Notes: generated from the letters alone by a model not told the origin. A DNA stretch of 16,654 nucleotides from Davidsoniella eucalypti (GCA_004009845.1 RMBW01000274.1:1-16654), one strand, 5' to 3'; shown: positions 1 through 7,085, counted from the stretch's first letter. Translations and numbers: made by a program.

Positions 1-1196
1 ATTGCGCCCAACCACCAAGGACCATCTGAACTTCGGAGTCTGACTTTGAGTCTCTTGGTATCTTGGGTCCCTACAAATTGAAGCGAGAGTCACAAGTGCA
101 AGCAATTGCCGTGGACATCAAGTACCTGATACCTTTCAAGGCACTTCAGCGAGCTAAAATTTATGGGAGGCACCATGGGCAAGCGTACCCCAATCACTAC
201 ACATATCCCAAAGTCAAAAAAGAAGAAGCAAAGGAAATCCACCTGGCAACCCTAGCAACCCTATGGTTGGGCGAAGCCTATTGTCTGTACACTGACGGGT
301 CTATGGAGGGTGATAAATCCTCCTATGCCTTTGTCGATATGGACAATAAAACGGTGCGGTTTCAAGAGGCTAATGCCTTGGGTCCTTACACTGAGGTTGC
401 AGACTGCGAAAGCTATGCGATCTACAGAGCCCTTTGCTACGTTCGAAAACTGCCACTACGGAAACGAATCCTGATCTTTGTCGATAGCCAAGCTGCCATC
501 CAAAGAGTACGGAAACCTGGTATATTCACGAACCTCATAGAGAAGCTAAACCTTCAGGACCTCGACACCAGTATAGAAATACACTGGTGCCCTGGACATG
601 TCGGAATAGAAGGAAATGAGATAGTGGATAAGCTTGCAAAGGAGACTCTTGAAAAAAGAGTATGCACCTCTATCGCAACCACTGGGTATATCAAGAAAAA
701 GATTAAAGAGAACATCTTCAACCTCTGGGACACACTAATCAACCGTGATATCGACAAACTTGGGAATCACTATCGGTCTCTTGGTAAGACAGGAGTGAGT
801 GATCTGAAACCGATTGAGGGCGAGAAGAGGCTGACAACAGCCTACTATCAACTTCTAACGGGGAAGGGCGCTTACCTGCCGTACCTAAAGACCATAGGCA
901 AGGTATCGAGTAGCATGTGTCGTCATTGTCAGCTGGACATTGAAACTATTCAGCACTTGGTGTTGGACTGTGATATGTGGCTTGAGCAAAGGCAAGAGTT
1001 GAAAGACGTTTGCGATGGTGAGATAAAGATGGAAGACTTATTTAGTAAGGCGAAGCACCAGCAAGCCTTGTTAGTATTTCTGAAAAAAACAGGAATAGGG
1101 GGAAGAAACTGGGGTCGAGTGGAGGAAGTGACCAACGATGGTGTTGCCGGTGAGGGTGAACCAGTCGCACTTCGTGATGATTTGTGGTGTTGTTGA
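1..1196 (+). pseudogene. LINE ORF2 C-terminal fragment (copy A): RNase H and zinc finger, frame-damaged
   Basis: This encodes the last part of a LINE polyprotein. RNase H removes RNA from the RNA/DNA hybrid during insertion. The acidic residues are visible in YTDGSMEGDK, DCESYAIY, FVDSQAAI and GNEIVDKL, with the WCPGHVG histidine. A CX2CX8HX4C finger (CRHCQ...HLVLDC) follows, and then a C-terminus that copy B lacks, ending at TAG-free sequence with a TGA stop at 1194-1196. Compared with B, A has a one-base loss near 12-14 and a one-base gain near 32, which exposes a TGA at 27-29. It then has three one-base losses near 162, 180 and 200-207 that shift about 25 residues and return to frame. The open stretch from 63 starts at a non-ATG codon, so there is no genuine start here. 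The protein is not expected to be functional, though the RNase H residues themselves are intact. Confidence 0.9.
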
Positions 1197-1348
1197 TTTC
1201 TTTGTGTTTTTCCTTATGTTTTTTATGTTTTGCGTTATGTTTCTACTTGTTTTCTGTTATGTTTTTATTGTTTTATTTGCTTTTATTTTACATCTTCATA
1301 GCTCTTTAGCTCCATAAGATTAATGAATTAAAAAAAAAAAAAAAAAAA
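1197..1348 (+). other. LINE 3' UTR and poly(A) tail (copy A)
   Basis: This 133-nt T-rich, G-poor 3' UTR has several TTATGTTT-like words and is followed by a 19-nt A run. The last 37 nt before the tail (1292-1328) reappear with one mismatch at the 3' end of the SINE at 6463-6499. The segment 1294-1318 can fold as a bulged hairpin: CTT/AAG, AT/AT and AGCT/AGCT around a CTTT loop. In LINE biology the 3' end of the RNA is what the reverse transcriptase recognises, so this is the candidate recognition element. Confidence 0.85.
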
Positions 1349-4300
1349 TCTCGCCATCGCAAACGTCTTTCAACTCTTGTCTTTGCTCAAGCCACATATC
1401 ACAGTCCAACACCAAGTGCTGAATAGTTTCAATGTCCAGCTGACAATGACGACACATGCTACTCGATACCTTGCCTATGGTCTTTAGGTACGGCAGGTAA
1501 GCGCCCTTCCCCGTTAGAAGTTGATAGTAGGCTGTTGTCAGCCTCTTCTCGCCCTCAATCGGTTTCAGATCACTCACTCCTGTCTTACCAAGAGACCGAT
1601 AGTGATTCCCAAGTTTGTCGATATCGCGGTTGATTAGTGTGTCCCAGAGGTTGAAGATGTTCTCTTTGATCTTTTTCTTGATATACCCAGTGGTTGCGAT
1701 AGAGGTGCATACTCTTTTTTCAAGAGCCTCCTTTGCAAGCTTATCCACTATCTCATTTCCTTCTATTCCTACATGTCCAGGGCACCAGTGTATTTCTATA
1801 CTGGTGTCGAGGTCCTGCAGGTTTAGCTTCTCTATGAGGTTCGTGAATATACCAGGCTTCCGTACTCTTTGGATGGCAGCTTGGCTATCGACAAAGATCA
1901 GGATTCGTTTCCGTAGTGGCAGTTTTCGAACGTAGCAAAGGGCTCTGTAGATCGCATAGCTTTCGCAGTCTGCAACCTCAGTGTAAGGACCCAAGGCATT
2001 TGCCTCTTGAAACCGCACCGTTTTATTGTCCATATCGACAAAGGCATAGGAGGATTTGTCACCCTCCATAGACCCGTCAGTGTAAAGACAATAGGCTTCG
2101 CCCAACCATAGGGTTGCTAGGGTTGCCAGGTGGATTTCCTTTGCTTCTTCTTTTTTGACCATTGGAATGTGTGTAGTGATTGGGGTACGCTTCGCCCATG
2201 GTGCCTCCCATACAATTTTAGCTCGCTGAAGTGCCTTGAAAGGTATCAGGTACTTGATGTCCACGGCAATTGCTTGCACTTGTGACTCTCGCTTCAATTT
2301 GTAGGGACCCAAGATACCAAGAGACTCAAAGTCAGACTCCGAGTTCAGATGGTCCTTGGTGGGTTGGGCGCAATGACGTATGGGGTGGTGTTTAGGGAAT
2401 TGTAAAAGTCTTGTTCCGTACTTGAGGTTATTCCATTCCAAGTTGATCTCAACTGGTTTAATGCCAGCCTCTATTTCACAAGCCCTTTTCGGAGCCTGCT
2501 TGTAGGTGCCAAGCATCATGGAAATCGCCAAACTTTGTACTTTTTCAAGGTGTTTCTTGAGGGAAATGGGCTTCATTTTGGTCCACCAGAGGATCGAACC
2601 GTACTCCATGATAGGACGAATCACAGCTTGGTATAACTGTCTAGTTGCTTTCGCACTTAGACCGCTATACTTCCGCGAAATCCGTTGAATTCCCATTAGG
2701 GTTCTGGTTGCTTTAAGGGTTCTGTCTTGGACATGCTCGCTGAAATTCAGCTGACAGTCTAGCCATATTCCTAGCCACTTGATCTTCTCTGACGGTTGTA
2801 TTGTCGTCCCTAGGACGTCTATGTGTTCATTGCTTACTGCTTTACTCCTTGTTAAATGCAGAAGCTCAGTCTTGGAACTCTCAAACTCGACGGAACTATC
2901 GTCGGCTTGCCTGGTGAGATCTTCAACGATGGCCTCTAGAGCTCTGCAATTTCTCGCAAAGCTTTTGGAAGCTACCGTAATCAGAATATCATCAATGTAT
3001 GAGAGCTGAATGCCATGAACTGGGATGGATTTGGGGATGTTGATGTGTATAAGTCTCGAATAAATCAAGAACAGAATAGGGGAGATTGGGCTGCCTTGCG
3101 GTATGCCTTGGTCAATAGTGTAGAAGTTTGTTCGTTTGCCATCAAAACATATCTGGACCTTCCTCTTTTGAAGAAAGGCTGCGATCCATTGGGTGCAGTT
3201 ATTCGGAAGACCTAGATCTCTGCAGTGCCATAGTAGGGTATCCCTATTAACATGGTCGAACGCGCCTTTGATATCAAGTAGTGCAATACTCGATTTCAGG
3301 CCCTGTTCTTTCCATGACTTGACTTGGTCCATGAGAACCATTGCTGCATCGATCGTCGATCGTTGTTTCCGTCCGCCAAACTGCGTTGGGTGAAGCAGGT
3401 CGTCCTTTGTTGCAGCCAAGAAACCAAGTCTCTGTGCAAAAATTCGTTCCAATACTTTACCTAAGCAGTTCAGCAGCGTGATAATCCGATATGCCTTGAT
3501 ACGGGAATAGTCTGGCTTGTTGGGTTTTTTCAATATCACTCCAATGCCCTGGCGCCACACCGTAGGACACTGTCCTTTAGTGAATAGCTCCGTGTAGACA
3601 TAGTGGAAGACCTCGGGGATAGCCCTATAAGCATTTTGGATCATTTGGAAATTAATCCCATCTGGTCCAGCAGACTTCTTAGGGTTTGAGGTCATGATAG
3701 CTCTTTCAATCTCAATGGTAGAGATGTTAGGCCAAGGCCATTTCGAGTTCTCGTGATGTGGGATGGGTAGAGTGTCTTCGTCCTCAAGGGACTCACCTTT
3801 TTCGCCGCCCACAAGATTCAGTAGCATCTTAGCTTTGTCGTCGAAAGACTCCGCCTTGACACCATTTTCCTCGAGTGGTTGTATATACGAGTCGGTTGTG
3901 GGTTTCGTGTATCTCATAGCAGTGAAGACTTCGTCGCCGGTTGCTTGTTCTAAGAAAGAATTGAAATAGTTAGCTTTGGTTTTGATAATGGCATGGAAAT
4001 ACCTGTTTCGTTTTTCTTTGTACTCCGTCAGACAGATCTTATCCTTCTTCCATTGTCGTTCGGCCCTCAGGAAGGACTTCCTCAATAGCTTGAGTTCGTC
4101 GTTCCACCAAGGCTTACTCCGGGGGCAGATGCGGGCCTTCGGCATCACCTCTGCGCAGGTATCCTGGATGGCGGCGGTCAAAATGGCCGCCAGATCCGGT
4201 CGAGTATCTCTTTTTTTGAGATTTTCTAATACTAATGCCTCCTTTTTTTGGAGGCTCTCTCTGAACTGTTTCCAGTCCGTTTTTTTCAAGTTATATATTG

Positions 4301-5036
4301 TTTTTTCCTTCTCTTTTTCGTTTTTTCGGGCGTCGTGGAACTGCAACTTAATGCACTGGTGATCCGAACCATGGAGACCTTCACACGTCCAACTAGTTTT
4401 CGTTTGCTTCATCTGCCCAGTGAGGAAGGCGAGATCGATGATTGATGTTTTCTGCGACCTGGTGGTGAAGAAAGTGCCCCTGTTGACCAGAGCATTCTCG
4501 GGATCCACTACCAAGTCAGCATTGTTCCTCTGCAACCAACCAACGACTTCATCTGCATGCTGTGATTGCTCACAGTTCACAGACCACCATGGATGATGGG
4601 TGTTGAAGTCCCCGACGATGATGCCATTCCCAACCTGCCATTGCTGGACAAGCGGGTGCGGTAAAAGGGGCTGGGTCGGATGGTTGTAGAGGTTGACCAA
4701 TAATGGTTGCGCGTCGATATGAAGTCTTATGCATTGAAAGTCGCTGCTTGCGATGTCGAGAGGCTTTTCTATTGTGAAGTCAATGTCCTTTTGGATATAG
4801 GTCACGACCCTTGGTCTTGTTAGCAAAGTTAGAGCTGGTTTGACGGTGTGAAAGTTTTGGTGGTCCTGGAAAATCCATTTGCCTTCTTTTTGCCATACCC
4901 AGGGTTCCTGAATGCACAATATCTCAACTCCCTGCCTTATTGCTAAGTCAAAGAGATGATCTAAAATGCCTTTACGCTTTCCCTGATTGTGCTGAAATAC
5001 CGTAAGTTTCCTAAACATATTCAACGATGGTGACAT
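1320..5036 (-). CDS. LINE ORF2 (copy B): endonuclease, reverse transcriptase, RNase H; C-terminus lost
   Basis: This is the polyprotein that nicks target DNA and copies the element RNA into it. An APE-like endonuclease lies at about residues 10-230, with CIQEPW (E44), VGDFNTHH (D143, N145), IIDLAFL (D201) and GSDHQC (D225, H226). The reverse transcriptase spans about 440-780: SAGPDG, LLDIKGAFD (D588), GIPQGSPISP, SYIDDILI (D682, D683) and WLGIWLD. RNase H spans about 980-1105: D987, E1025, D1050, H1088, D1098. A CX2CX8HX4C finger follows. The start is the ATG at 5036, overlapping the ORF1 end by 26 nt in the +1 frame, an arrangement identical in copy C. True LINE coding ends at 1349. The last residues (a phenylalanine run, then LIH) come from reading copy A's poly(A) backwards, so the natural C-terminus (about 57 residues in A) is missing. 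The three catalytic domains look intact. Confidence 0.93.
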   Translation of the reverse strand: MSPSLNMFRKLTVFQHNQGKRKGILDHLFDLAIRQGVEILCIQEPWVWQKEGKWIFQDHQNFHTVKPALTLLTRPRVVTYIQKDIDFTIEKPLDIASSDFQCIRLHIDAQPLLVNLYNHPTQPLLPHPLVQQWQVGNGIIVGDFNTHHPWWSVNCEQSQHADEVVGWLQRNNADLVVDPENALVNRGTFFTTRSQKTSIIDLAFLTGQMKQTKTSWTCEGLHGSDHQCIKLQFHDARKNEKEKEKTIYNLKKTDWKQFRESLQKKEALVLENLKKRDTRPDLAAILTAAIQDTCAEVMPKARICPRSKPWWNDELKLLRKSFLRAERQWKKDKICLTEYKEKRNRYFHAIIKTKANYFNSFLEQATGDEVFTAMRYTKPTTDSYIQPLEENGVKAESFDDKAKMLLNLVGGEKGESLEDEDTLPIPHHENSKWPWPNISTIEIERAIMTSNPKKSAGPDGINFQMIQNAYRAIPEVFHYVYTELFTKGQCPTVWRQGIGVILKKPNKPDYSRIKAYRIITLLNCLGKVLERIFAQRLGFLAATKDDLLHPTQFGGRKQRSTIDAAMVLMDQVKSWKEQGLKSSIALLDIKGAFDHVNRDTLLWHCRDLGLPNNCTQWIAAFLQKRKVQICFDGKRTNFYTIDQGIPQGSPISPILFLIYSRLIHINIPKSIPVHGIQLSYIDDILITVASKSFARNCRALEAIVEDLTRQADDSSVEFESSKTELLHLTRSKAVSNEHIDVLGTTIQPSEKIKWLGIWLDCQLNFSEHVQDRTLKATRTLMGIQRISRKYSGLSAKATRQLYQAVIRPIMEYGSILWWTKMKPISLKKHLEKVQSLAISMMLGTYKQAPKRACEIEAGIKPVEINLEWNNLKYGTRLLQFPKHHPIRHCAQPTKDHLNSESDFESLGILGPYKLKRESQVQAIAVDIKYLIPFKALQRAKIVWEAPWAKRTPITTHIPMVKKEEAKEIHLATLATLWLGEAYCLYTDGSMEGDKSSYAFVDMDNKTVRFQEANALGPYTEVADCESYAIYRALCYVRKLPLRKRILIFVDSQAAIQRVRKPGIFTNLIEKLNLQDLDTSIEIHWCPGHVGIEGNEIVDKLAKEALEKRVCTSIATTGYIKKKIKENIFNLWDTLINRDIDKLGNHYRSLGKTGVSDLKPIEGEKRLTTAYYQLLTGKGAYLPYLKTIGKVSSSMCRHCQLDIETIQHLVLDCDMWLEQRQELKDVCDGEIFFFFFLIH

Positions 5037-6309
5037 GCTTCGCGGCGAAGTGGACTGGCTGAGTCAGGCAGTGCTTCGCTTCTTGTTGGGTTCGTACAGT
5101 GAATACGACGGATACGCACTGTTGGTCCTTCTTTGGTTTGCCCAAGACTCGGGTCAACTCCAGCGGCTTGATGCCATTGCTGTAGGCAAACTCCTTCGCG
5201 AAGTTCGCGACTTCGGACTTGGGGACGCCGTGCATGACCAGCCGTTGCCAGTCTTCCGGTTCCACGCAGTCCTTCCAGCCGAGGGGGCGCAGTTTTGCAA
5301 GCCACGTGGTCTTGGTTGAGAGCAAGTGGCGCTTGGCCGTCTCGCTGCAGCATTTGATCATCACATTGTTCTTACGTGAGGTCCAAACCTCAATGGCTTT
5401 CATCTTTCCATCATAGTTAACCAAGTCACGTATGTGCTTGGGGGAAGGAATCTTGCCACCACCGATAAGCATCAGTGTGGTGCTCTGTGTAGTCTTAACA
5501 GAGGGGCTTGGACGTTTAGGGCGGGTCACCTTCTGCCAGCCTTCATCGGAGGCATCTGGGGCCGCGGCTTGCGGTTTTGTAGGGGGCGTCGCTTCGGTAG
5601 CTTGCGCCGGTTTAGTTGTTGAGGTGGTTGTAGTCTTGGGCGGCGCAGTGGTAGCGGTCTCCGCAGGTGAGGTCGTGGCGTCAGTGACAGCCTTTGCCGG
5701 CTCAGTGACGGAAGAGGCAGGAGCCTTCTTCTTCTTCTTGTTCTTCTTCTTGTTGTTATTATCGATGTCTGCCTTCTTCGGCAGCGCTGGTGTGATTTGT
5801 GCGGGTTGGGTGGCCTTGACCACAGCAGAGAACAGTGCCTTGGATGAGGCAACTACGTCTGCGGGCGCAGCTTCAATCGCCTTTTGCTTTGGTAGCGGCG
5901 ACGGCGTGTCTGGAATGTCCATGTCCGCCAGTTCCTGAGCAATCAGCAGCTGAAAGGTCTCGAATTTAGGGTTTAAAGAGACCAGAGTTGAGGCCCCACG
6001 CATAATTTCTGCCACAGCGGCGGCAATGAGGGCGTCCGTGTTGTCAGGACCGACCCAGCGTGAAGCTTTCAGGCCCTTAGCCTCCTGGAATTTTTTTGAG
6101 GGGACTGGAGGGGAGCTCGGTAGCTCTACCTCCTCGAAACCACGTTTAACGGTGGTTTTTGTGTTGGTTGGGGTTAGGGTTTCAGTCCCGTGATTTGGAG
6201 TGGGGACAAGGCAGAGAGAGTCTGACGAAAAATTTTGTGAAGCGGGGTCTCCCATACAAATATCGTCGACTTCCATCGACGACAGCACCGCGGGTGTTGG
6301 TCGCGCCAT
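5011..6309 (-). CDS. LINE ORF1 (copy B): RNA-binding gag-like protein
   Basis: This 432-residue protein is expected to bind the element RNA and form the ribonucleoprotein used in retrotransposition. The N-terminal half is acidic and proline-rich. The middle holds a lysine/asparagine run (encoded near 5735-5770), then a threonine/alanine/proline-rich linker. The C-terminal third (from about residue 290) alternates short hydrophobic strands and charged stretches, as in RRM-like domains of LINE ORF1 proteins; that fold is an inference. I find no CCHC zinc knuckle, which many Tad-type ORF1 proteins carry. The start is the ATG at 6309 in a CACCATGG context, shared with copy C. The open frame extends upstream to 6468 only because the SINE poly(A) and the 5' UTR happen to be open. 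It differs from the copy C protein at three residues that I could find (P/L near 10, T/P and D/G). Confidence 0.88.
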   Translation of the reverse strand: MARPTPAVLSSMEVDDICMGDPASQNFSSDSLCLVPTPNHGTETLTPTNTKTTVKRGFEEVELPSSPPVPSKKFQEAKGLKASRWVGPDNTDALIAAAVAEIMRGASTLVSLNPKFETFQLLIAQELADMDIPDTPSPLPKQKAIEAAPADVVASSKALFSAVVKATQPAQITPALPKKADIDNNNKKKNKKKKKAPASSVTEPAKAVTDATTSPAETATTAPPKTTTTSTTKPAQATEATPPTKPQAAAPDASDEGWQKVTRPKRPSPSVKTTQSTTLMLIGGGKIPSPKHIRDLVNYDGKMKAIEVWTSRKNNVMIKCCSETAKRHLLSTKTTWLAKLRPLGWKDCVEPEDWQRLVMHGVPKSEVANFAKEFAYSNGIKPLELTRVLGKPKKDQQCVSVVFTVRTQQEAKHCLTQPVHFAAKHVTIVEYV

Positions 6310-6430
6310 GGTGCATCCAGTATCAAAATGATCGTACTGATGAGGCGCGTATTTTAAAGGTAGATTGAGATGATTTGGGTCAGAAATGGTTGAAAGGTAC
6401 CACTTGTGGAAAAGTATGTAGGAGGTTGGG
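6310..6430 (-). promoter_or_regulatory. LINE 5' UTR (copy B)
   Basis: These 121 nt lie upstream of the ORF1 start and are alignable without gaps to 7607-7727 of copy C. In LINEs of this type an internal promoter usually sits in the 5' UTR. I see no TATA box or other named motif, only the strong start context CACCATGG. Confidence 0.6.
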
Positions 6431-6442
6431 CCAAACAATCTT
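6428..6442. repeat. SINE target-site duplication, left copy
   Basis: The 15-nt word GGGCCAAACAATCTT occurs here and again at 6910-6924, directly flanking the SINE. The final TT merges with the SINE poly(T)/(A), so the exact right edge of this copy is ambiguous by a base or two. The first three bases are the 5' end of LINE copy B, which shows that the SINE arrived after B. Confidence 0.92.
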
Positions 6443-6499
6443 TTTTTTTTTTTTTTTTTTTTATTCATTAATCTTATGGAGCTATAGAGCTATGAAGAT
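6443..6499 (-). repeat. SINE 3' tail shared with the LINE, plus poly(A)
   Basis: The 37 nt at 6499-6463 match the LINE 3' end (1292-1328 in copy A) with a single difference, then run into about 20 A. The one difference lies in the loop of the potential hairpin (CTTT in the LINE, CTAT in the SINE; SINE hairpin 6497-6473), leaving all stem pairs intact. Similarity stops sharply upstream of 6499. Confidence 0.9.
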
Positions 6500-6837
6500 T
6501 TTTTTCTCTGATCTAATACTAGTATACAATATAAGGTGAAAGACAACCTACTTCTCAACAGTGACAGGCCACTGAGATACAGAACATTTGTTATGGTTTC
6601 GTTATATGCTATTCCTGCGCATTTCAACTTCTAATCCTTTCCGGGAAAAACCACCTCGTAGGGAACCTATCTCAAAACCTCCGAGCATTTTGTAGCCCCC
6701 TTGTAATATTATAATCCCTCTTAGCACAGAATGGTTACTACCTGGCATCTACCTTTTTGCAGAACTTCGTGAGTGGAGAGGCTGCCTAACCCTCAGACAC
6801 ACTACCATAAGCATAGGGTAGACTTCAGTAGTAGTTT

Positions 6838-6909
6838 TGCCCCAGCTGGATTCGAACCAACTATCTCTTGCGAGATCGACCAGGCGTATAACCACTACGC
6901 CATGGGGAC
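6838..6909 (-). promoter_or_regulatory. tRNA-like SINE head with pol III A and B boxes
   Basis: Read on the minus strand this folds largely as a tRNA. The D stem GCGT/ACGC is perfect, and the T stem GTTGG/CCAGC with loop TTCGAAT is complete. The acceptor pairs at positions 3-7 (CCCCA with TGGGG) but not at 1 and 2. The A box TGGCGTAGTGG (6902-6892) and B box GGTTCGAATCC (6858-6848) both match the pol III consensus fully. The anticodon arm has drifted: the strongest hairpin there has a GCAA loop, so I do not assign an amino acid. Failure of acceptor pairs 1-2 and the missing anticodon loop argue against a working tRNA gene. It is the internal pol III promoter of the SINE. Confidence 0.88.
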
Positions 6910-6924
6910 GGGCCAAACAATCTT
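6910..6924. repeat. SINE target-site duplication, right copy
   Basis: The second copy of the 15-nt word begins at the base next to tRNA position 1 of the SINE. It is followed by AGAAAG, so the first-strand nick was at CTT/AGAAAG on the plus strand. Confidence 0.92.
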
Positions 6925-7067
6925 AGAAAGGGGGATTAGATTGTGGCCGATGGAGAGAAGGACTATTATCTGTTGGAATAACGGCGGGAAGACGTCCCTA
7001 TTTATAACCGTTTTGCTTAGGCTTAGATCAAGCTTAGCCGAACCAACTAGGGCCTTAGACCCTTACA
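6925..7067 (-). mobile_element. Diverged gypsy LTR remnant (3' LTR)
   Basis: This is clearly related to the intact LTR at 11529-11709. Shared blocks include GGCCGATG-like sequence, CGGCGGGAA, GTCCCTA with TTATA, GCCTTAGAC and TTACAATAG, in the same order and orientation, with many substitutions and indels. The LTR edge is TGTAAGGG on the minus strand at 7067. The other edge is not found: LINE B and the SINE lie where the first 40-50 bp should be, so the LTR is probably truncated or split by B. A TATA-like TTATAAATAGGG (minus strand, about 7008-6996) is preserved. Confidence 0.75.
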
Positions 7068-7070
7068 ATA

Positions 7071-7085
7071 GCCTCCCCCTCCACC
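7071..7085 (-). other. Polypurine tract of the gypsy remnant
   Basis: On the minus strand a 15-nt G/A-rich stretch, GGTGGAGGGGGAGGC, sits 3 nt upstream of the LTR edge. It corresponds in place and sequence to the tract beside the intact LTR at 11714-11725. Such tracts prime plus-strand DNA synthesis in LTR retrotransposons. Confidence 0.7.

Larger units (their letters stand above)
1..1348 (+). mobile_element. LINE copy A (Tad/I-like non-LTR retrotransposon), 3' part
   Basis: This is the 3' portion of a non-LTR retrotransposon running in from the left edge. It holds the end of ORF2 (RNase H and C-terminal zinc finger), a T-rich 3' UTR and a 19-nt poly(A) at 1330-1348. Positions 1-1024 match the reverse complement of 1348-2374 (copy B) almost base for base, so these are two copies of one family. 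Immediately after the poly(A) comes copy B sequence broken inside its ORF2. The simplest reading is that A inserted into B in the opposite orientation by target-primed reverse transcription. The rest of B's 3' end and the other target-site duplication would then lie left of A's unseen 5' end. Confidence 0.93.
1..2374. repeat. Inverted repeat of LINE 3' regions (A against B), about 1.02 kb arms
   Basis: Arm 1-1024 is the reverse complement of 1348-2374 with scattered substitutions and small indels (1,024 against 1,027 nt). The 323-nt spacer is the 3' end of copy A with its poly(A). It arose from insertion of one LINE copy into another in opposite orientation. Any read-through transcript could fold into a long hairpin. 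Confidence 0.93.
1349..6430 (-). mobile_element. LINE copy B (Tad/I-like), complete 5' end, 3' end cut by copy A
   Basis: On the minus strand this has a 121-nt 5' UTR (6310-6430), ORF1 (6309-5011) and ORF2 (from 5036), broken at 1349 by the poly(A) of copy A. The missing 3' part corresponds to what A shows at 1025-1329: about 57 residues and the 3' UTR. From the three copies I estimate a full-length element of about 5.4 kb plus poly(A). The 5' boundary is set by comparison with copy C: both share CCCAACCTCC and diverge immediately upstream. The order EN-RT-RNase H in ORF2, with a separate ORF1, fits the Tad or I group of non-LTR elements, which are common in fungi. I could not place it to a named family. 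Confidence 0.93.
6443..6909 (-). mobile_element. tRNA-derived SINE with LINE-like 3' tail
   Basis: This is a 467-bp short interspersed element on the minus strand. Its 5' end (6909) is exactly tRNA position 1. Next come the tRNA-like head (6909-6838), an unrelated body of about 340 nt (6837-6500), a 37-nt segment matching the LINE 3' end (6499-6463, one mismatch to 1292-1328) and a poly(A) of about 20. A perfect 15-bp direct duplication (6428-6442 and 6910-6924) flanks it, which proves insertion by target-primed reverse transcription. It encodes no protein. The shared tail indicates it is mobilised by the neighbouring LINE family, as in other SINE/LINE pairs with common tails. I do not recognise the body as a named fungal SINE. 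Confidence 0.9.

Noticed and set aside
1320..1348. Phenylalanine-rich C-terminus of ORF2 copy B
   Set aside because: It is the complement of copy A's poly(A) and 3' UTR read by chance. The family C-terminus is the one seen in copy A.
1..2374. Twin-priming (5' inversion of a single LINE insertion) as origin of the A/B inverted pair
   Set aside because: Twin priming leaves the inverted part upstream of the 3' part. Here the second arm lies after the poly(A), and the two arms cover the same region of the element, so two insertions are needed.
5432..5938. Valine/alanine-rich open frame antisense to ORF1 (mirrored at 8099-8605)
   Set aside because: It is the reverse frame of the alanine/threonine/lysine-rich ORF1 linker. 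Codon composition explains it, and there is no domain or start context.
6310..6468. N-terminal extension of ORF1 copy B starting in a lysine run
   Set aside because: The lysines come from the SINE poly(A) and the rest from the 5' UTR. Copy C has no such extension, and the ATG at 6309 has the better context and is shared.
6838..6909. A functional tRNA gene
   Set aside because: The A and B boxes are perfect, but acceptor pairs 1 and 2 do not form, the anticodon arm has lost a normal 7-nt loop, and the segment is the head of a duplicated insertion.
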